From Sphingobacteriales bacterium UTBCD1 (GTDB lineage Bacteria > Bacteroidota > Bacteroidia > Chitinophagales > Chitinophagaceae), in contig MWTC01000024.1 of assembly GCA_002066995.1 (NCBI GenBank), positions 1-44,891 on the forward strand: a stretch of 44,891 bases of DNA, given 5' to 3'. Below are positions 41,176 to 44,891 of the stretch, piece after piece; within the stretch, counting starts at the first letter, position 1; the number at the start of each line of letters is the position of its first letter. The notes below the pieces were generated by a model that made no database searches, had not been told where the DNA came from, and worked only from the letters and a program-made list of their open reading frames with translations. Both the position numbers and the translations under genes were made by a program.

Positions 41176-42603
41176 TTATTTCTTTTGCACAGAAATTGCC
41201 ACATAATACAAAGGCACCCCCAACAGAACGATACCTAAGCCCCAGAGAGAGTAAGTGGGGGAAGCATACACCAGGCCAATACAAAATGCAACCGCCAGGA
41301 TGATGTAAGCAATAGGTAAAACGGGGAAGCCGAAAGCTTTATAGGGGCGCTCCGCATCCGGCCTCTTTTTTCTCAACACAAAGATACCAATGATGGTCAG
41401 TACATAGAATATCACTACTACAAAGGAGATCATCGTCAACAGATCACTGTAGCTCCCGCTCAGGCATAATAAAGAAGCAACTATGCACTGTATCCATAAT
41501 CCATATTCAGGAACAGAATATTTATTCAGCTCTCCTGTTTTCTTAAAGAAAAGTCCATCCTTTGCCATAGCATAATACACCCTTGCACCTGCAAGGATTA
41601 ACCCATTGTTACATCCGAATGTGGACACCATGATCAGGGCTGCGATTACCTTAGTGCCTGATTCTCCGAAAAACTGGTCCGATGCAACGACTGCAACACG
41701 GTCATTGGGAGCAAAGGCTATCTGCTGAAGTGGAACTGCATTCAAATACATCAGGTTGGTAGCAAGGTATATGACCGTTACGATCAGTGTTCCCAGGAAG
41801 AGAGCCAAACCGATATTTCGTTTGGGGTTTTTGATCTCACCGGCTATGAACGTAACATTGTTCCAGGCATCGCTACTGAAAATAGATCCGGTCATACCCG
41901 CTGCAATTCCGCCAATAAGCACACTGATCGAAATAGATTTCCAAACAGTGGGAATTTGTCCTTTTCCATCCACACCAAGATCCTGTGCAGCATTGAAACC
42001 TGTCTGCCAGTTCTCATGCCAGAAACTGTGTTTCACCAGTAAAAACCCGAATATGACCAATCCAAAAAGCGCTAACAGTTTTGCGGTGGTAAAAGATGTC
42101 TGGATAATCTTTCCCCCCTTCACACCCTTCGTGTTGGTATAGGTAAGAAAAACAATCATAGCAATGGCAAGCACCTGTGCGGCAGAAATTTTTATAAATC
42201 CAATATCCGCTATGATATTTCCTTCACCCACTTCCGGAATAAAATAAGCAGTAAATCTTGCAAACGCCACTCCTACTGCAGCAATCGTCGCAGTTTGAAT
42301 TACGGCAAAAAGGCTCCATCCATAAAGAAACCCGGCTAATGGATTGAAAGCTTCTTTCAGAAAAACATATTGACCACCGGCTTTTGGAAACATGCCGCTT
42401 AATTCTCCATAGCTTACTGCTGCGGTGATGGTCATAAACCCGGTAATAACCCATACAAATATCAGCCAGCCGGCACTGCCTACATGCCGGGTAATGTCGG
42501 AACTGACAATAAAAATACCGGACCCGATCATGGAGCCGGCCACGATCATGGTAGCATCTACCAATCCGAGTGATTGTTTGAATGAAGCGGAAGTTTCAGC
42601 CAT
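41176..42603 (-). CDS. APC-family amino acid permease
   Basis: This 475-residue inner-membrane transporter belongs to the amino acid-polyamine-organocation superfamily, with about 12 hydrophobic segments. The first one carries the family's substrate-binding motif, VDATMIVAGSMIGSGIFIV. Other family stretches are YGELSGMFPKAGGQYVFLKE, FSSDAWNNVTFIAGEIKNPKRNIG and ALIMVSTFGCNNGLILAGARVYYAMAKDG. The start is the ATG at 42603 (MAETSASFKQSLGL); an in-frame TTG seven codons upstream is less likely. The substrate cannot be read. It sits 18 bp upstream of the heptose kinase gene, probably by chance of gene order. Confidence 0.93.
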   Translation of the reverse strand: MAETSASFKQSLGLVDATMIVAGSMIGSGIFIVSSDITRHVGSAGWLIFVWVITGFMTITAAVSYGELSGMFPKAGGQYVFLKEAFNPLAGFLYGWSLFAVIQTATIAAVGVAFARFTAYFIPEVGEGNIIADIGFIKISAAQVLAIAMIVFLTYTNTKGVKGGKIIQTSFTTAKLLALFGLVIFGFLLVKHSFWHENWQTGFNAAQDLGVDGKGQIPTVWKSISISVLIGGIAAGMTGSIFSSDAWNNVTFIAGEIKNPKRNIGLALFLGTLIVTVIYLATNLMYLNAVPLQQIAFAPNDRVAVVASDQFFGESGTKVIAALIMVSTFGCNNGLILAGARVYYAMAKDGLFFKKTGELNKYSVPEYGLWIQCIVASLLCLSGSYSDLLTMISFVVVIFYVLTIIGIFVLRKKRPDAERPYKAFGFPVLPIAYIILAVAFCIGLVYASPTYSLWGLGIVLLGVPLYYVAISVQKK

Positions 42604-42661
42604 TACAATTAGTTTGGGATTCAAGATAAGGTAAATCTGGATAATTTAATAACTGAAAAGC

Positions 42662-42710
42662 AAGCCTTCTCACAGGCTTTGAAGAATGCGATTTATTAAT
42701 GGATCGCATT
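42662..42710. other. Two adjacent hairpins between the permease and the T9SS cargo gene
   Basis: AAGCCT/AGGCTT (42662-42679) and AATGCGAT/ATCGCATT (42685-42710) are perfect inverted repeats of 6 and 8 bp. They lie after the cargo gene and before the permease gene on the minus strand. Without a strong T-run they could be weak terminators or a processing site. Confidence 0.45.
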
Positions 42711-42779
42711 GATACCCGGTCTTTCTTAGTTTGGGCCAGTGATATAAGCATTATTCGCCGGGCTATCCATTCCAAACAA

Positions 42780-43253
42780 CTATTGCTGCTTCACCACTTT
42801 CTTGCTTATCACATTCCCATGATCATTTATTTTTACAAAATACACTCCTGCAGCCACCGATGATAAATTAAAATCAACTTTATAGCCACTGGTTTTGAAC
42901 TTTTGAATGGTTTTTCCATGTACATCGGTTATTAGAATAGTTGCCTGTTGCAATGCTCTGCTGAATAAGATAAAAAATGTGCCGGTTGTTGGATTGGGAT
43001 ACAGGGCGTCTGTCATTTGAAACGCTGCTGTTTCCTTTGCCTGCACTTCCATTACTTCATTTGCTGCTGATTGGTTATTTGCTTTTGATGGATAAGGATC
43101 CGTTCCATTATTGCAGAAATAAACCCTCTTGATCCTGCCACCGGCATTATCATAAACGTTAACAATGCCGCAGGTGTTGAGAGGAAGCTGTTGTGCAAAA
43201 GCTGAAAAAGCCATTGACAAAACAAGAATTGAGAATAAAATTTTCTTTTGCAT
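42780..43253 (-). CDS. Small secreted protein with T9SS type A C-terminal sorting domain
   Basis: This 157-residue protein is a short type IX secretion cargo. It has a signal peptide (MQKKILFSILVLSMAFSAFAQ) and a small middle part (CGIVNVYDNAGGRIKRVYFC) with two cysteines that could pair. The last 75 residues are a Por-secretion tail: YPNPTTGTFFILFS, then ATILITDVHGKTIQKFKTSG and AAGVYFVKINDHG, ending in a basic ISKKVVKQQ. The T9SS removes this tail at the outer membrane and attaches or releases the cargo. The mature part is only about 60 residues, so an enzyme is unlikely; an adhesin or peptide role is possible (inference). It lies 10 bp downstream of the unrecognised gene at 43264. Confidence 0.85.
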   Translation of the reverse strand: MQKKILFSILVLSMAFSAFAQQLPLNTCGIVNVYDNAGGRIKRVYFCNNGTDPYPSKANNQSAANEVMEVQAKETAAFQMTDALYPNPTTGTFFILFSRALQQATILITDVHGKTIQKFKTSGYKVDFNLSSVAAGVYFVKINDHGNVISKKVVKQQ

Positions 43254-43263
43254 AGGTTTATAT

Positions 43264-44298
43264 TTAATTACTAACTTTTTTTACAGGTAAAAATTTTCCA
43301 GACACATGATCTATTTTAAATTCAAAAGTCGCCTTTTCGGGTATGGATGCTAGCATACCCCCTAAAATACCAAACATAAGAGATGCCATTGCTACTGCTG
43401 CGGTATTAGCCGTCTCTTTCGCCTTGCCGGTAAAATAAAAATCATTATCTCTTTTTGTAACCGGATAGATACCATACTCAGTTGAAATATACAATTGGTC
43501 TCCGTCACAAACAGCATAAAGAGCATTACGTGGAATTTCATTTCCCTTGTTTCCATCGCCTTTTACCCTGAAAAATGAGGGCTCTTTCGTTTTTTTGTTG
43601 AACTCTTTAATGAACTTCGTTTCAATAGGTGTATTATTCTTAAAATTTTCGAAACTTGCATAGAGACCTTTTTGAGGCAACTCAACATTATAAACCGGAA
43701 TGAACCTCTTTTCAGTTTCATCAATATGTTGAATTTCATAAAATGAATAACCGGGTTTGTCATCTAATTTATCCTTATCAAACAACGCAGCTTTTTGAAT
43801 AAATAATCCGAATTGTTCATTGGCTGTTCGCAATAATTTTTTGGTTACATCTAATGCATGCTCCATTATTGTAGTATCCACCGCAAACATAAACTGGTAG
43901 CTGTATCCCCGTTTGAGATAGCAGCCCGCTTTAAAAATAAATGTTCCGCTCTCTGACATTGCCCCTGTTAATTCGGATAAAAAGTAGTTGGGGATATTTA
44001 TAAGAATCGTCTCATCACCTTTGCCGGCATTAGCAACCAGCTTTAATGCCGATTCTCTTACCTCATCAGTCATTGATTGAGTTAATTTGATTGGCGCTTT
44101 GCGGTTAAATGCTCCTTTTTGAACAAAGCCCATATACACCGTATCAAAGCGGGTATCTGTTACTTCTACTTCTGAAAAGATCGAATGTGCAATTTTGAAA
44201 TTTGCAGGTTCTATGTGAATGTATTCAGATTTTTGAGCAACTGTATCCTGGCAAAGCCAGAAGATAAGAATCAACAAACAGAAAATAATCGGTTTCAA
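43264..44298 (-). CDS. Exported protein of unknown function
   Basis: I do not recognise this 344-residue protein. It starts with a signal peptide (MKPIIFCLLILIFWLCQDTVAQ) from a TTG at 44298; the first ATG would remove that signal and 56 residues. The middle has a regular mix of strands (VYMGFVQKGAFNRKAPIKLT, AGCYLKRGYSYQFMFAVDTT). Residues about 296-318 form one hydrophobic, Ala/Gly/Met-rich stretch (TAAVAMASLMFGILGGMLAS) that may be a membrane helix. It lies 10 bp downstream of the next gene's stop and 10 bp upstream of the T9SS cargo gene, so the three probably form one operon. Confidence 0.7.
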   Translation of the reverse strand: MKPIIFCLLILIFWLCQDTVAQKSEYIHIEPANFKIAHSIFSEVEVTDTRFDTVYMGFVQKGAFNRKAPIKLTQSMTDEVRESALKLVANAGKGDETILINIPNYFLSELTGAMSESGTFIFKAGCYLKRGYSYQFMFAVDTTIMEHALDVTKKLLRTANEQFGLFIQKAALFDKDKLDDKPGYSFYEIQHIDETEKRFIPVYNVELPQKGLYASFENFKNNTPIETKFIKEFNKKTKEPSFFRVKGDGNKGNEIPRNALYAVCDGDQLYISTEYGIYPVTKRDNDFYFTGKAKETANTAAVAMASLMFGILGGMLASIPEKATFEFKIDHVSGKFLPVKKVSN

Positions 44299-44308
44299 AA
44301 CGGTTAAA

Positions 44309-44842
44309 TTAATTTATGGTAAAAATATTTGATGCTAAATGAATTTTTCGGTGATTTCCTAATGTTGAAATTAAAAAAAGCTGGAACCCGGTATTCAATT
44401 GGTAACGGTTGTCTATGTTTCCTTTTAATTTAACTGTCTGCTCTAATAACTTTTTTTGTAACACTAAAGAATAATCAGCTTGTGATTTAATAACGAGTGG
44501 CTTTTCCAGCTTCATTTGTATCACACTGATGGGATCTGATTGGGGAACATAAAGAACCAGTTTGTTGTTTGAACTGTTTATACTATCATGATAAGGCTGT
44601 CTTAAGTTTTGGTTGAATCCATAAAAAAGAATAACAACACTATCATTCAGTGTAATTTTACTATTTCTATTGTTTTGAATTATTAGATTTAATATTGGTC
44701 CGTTTGAAGTGTTAACATCAAGTACAATCCTGATCTTGTCTGCACAAGCCTTATATGTAAAACAATATTTGTCAGCAGAACAACTACATAACGCAACCAA
44801 GAGCAACAATAATATTTTAATATCAATTTTTATGTTTAACAT
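44309..44842 (-). CDS. Predicted lipoprotein of unknown function
   Basis: This 177-residue protein starts at the ATG at 44842 with MLNIKIDIKILLLLLVALCSC. The last residues fit a lipobox (LCSC, Cys21), followed by SADKYC. The mature part is mostly beta-like (IRIVLDVNTSNGPILNLIIQ, KLVLYVPQSDPISVIQMKLE) and has no family motif that I know. It is the first gene of a minus-strand trio with the unrecognised exported protein (10 bp apart) and the T9SS cargo. Its promoter would lie in the last 49 bases of the window or beyond it. Confidence 0.65.
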   Translation of the reverse strand: MLNIKIDIKILLLLLVALCSCSADKYCFTYKACADKIRIVLDVNTSNGPILNLIIQNNRNSKITLNDSVVILFYGFNQNLRQPYHDSINSSNNKLVLYVPQSDPISVIQMKLEKPLVIKSQADYSLVLQKKLLEQTVKLKGNIDNRYQLNTGFQLFLISTLGNHRKIHLASNIFTIN

Positions 44843-44891
44843 ATATTGTATCAAGGATTAAAGGGTAGTGTAAGTCCCCCCAAAAATCCTA

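Noticed and set aside
1-44891. CRISPR arrays, phage genes, toxin-antitoxin pairs or a replication origin
   Set aside because: No regularly spaced short repeats, integrase, capsid or toxin motifs, or DnaA-box clusters were seen; the only tandem repeat is the 299-bp unit at 18694-19234.

Overview
The window looks like a chromosomal segment of a Bacteroidota member, most likely family Chitinophagaceae (inference). The signs are exported proteins whose signal peptides end in Ala-Gln, a type IX secretion sorting tail, an efp-accB-accC gene order, several -7 boxes fitting the Bacteroidota consensus TAnnTTTG, and the family-typical peptide LPAGQAG inserted in a housekeeping enzyme. Most of the segment is housekeeping. 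I see no CRISPR array, intact insertion sequence, prophage or replication origin.

Layout. 1-1032 is the 5' part of proS (minus). 1190-6250 (plus) holds a Tyr/Asn-rich lipoprotein, a FadL-like outer-membrane protein and an S9 dipeptidyl-peptidase. It converges at a shared terminator on a minus-strand run which, read in transcription order, is efp, accB, accC, tsaC, a GT9 heptosyltransferase-like gene, a CCA-adding-type nucleotidyltransferase, a pRiA4b ORF-3-like gene, miaA and an M13 peptidase (15843 down to 6310). 16008-18523 (plus) holds a secreted thioredoxin-like protein, a truncated ADP-ribosylglycohydrolase and malate dehydrogenase. 18524-19237 is a 714-bp gene-free stretch with a duplicated, strongly structured repeat. 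19238-29961 mixes RNA and DNA maintenance genes (stand-alone RlmK, a DEDDh/GIY-YIG fused nuclease, RNase Z), a thioesterase, an FKBP isomerase, cmk, clpC, a STAS protein, a CBM-esterase and dapA. 30090-31061 is accA.

A tRNA-Asp(GTC) with a good promoter lies at 31209-31285, followed by a strong hairpin/T-tract in front of an L,D-transpeptidase gene. 32268-38500 (plus) looks like an envelope block: a Gfo/Idh/MocA oxidoreductase translationally coupled to a polyprenyl-phosphate sugar transferase, then an M1 peptidase whose C-terminal half looks like an outer-membrane barrel, overlapping a FemAB-like acyltransferase. The rest holds ispD, a DUF6498-like membrane protein, a heptose-7-phosphate kinase, an APC permease, a small T9SS cargo and two unrecognised exported proteins.

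The genes cover fatty-acid synthesis start (accA, accB, accC), lysine/diaminopimelate and isoprenoid precursors (dapA, ispD), tRNA and rRNA maturation (miaA, tsaC, cca, rnz, rlmK), heptose and polysaccharide synthesis, and periplasmic or surface peptidases. The least explained signals are the tandem structured repeat at about 18694-19234, an EF-P with arginine at its modification-loop tip, the peptidase-barrel fusion, and the decayed ADP-ribosylglycohydrolase with its unexplained 358-bp flank.
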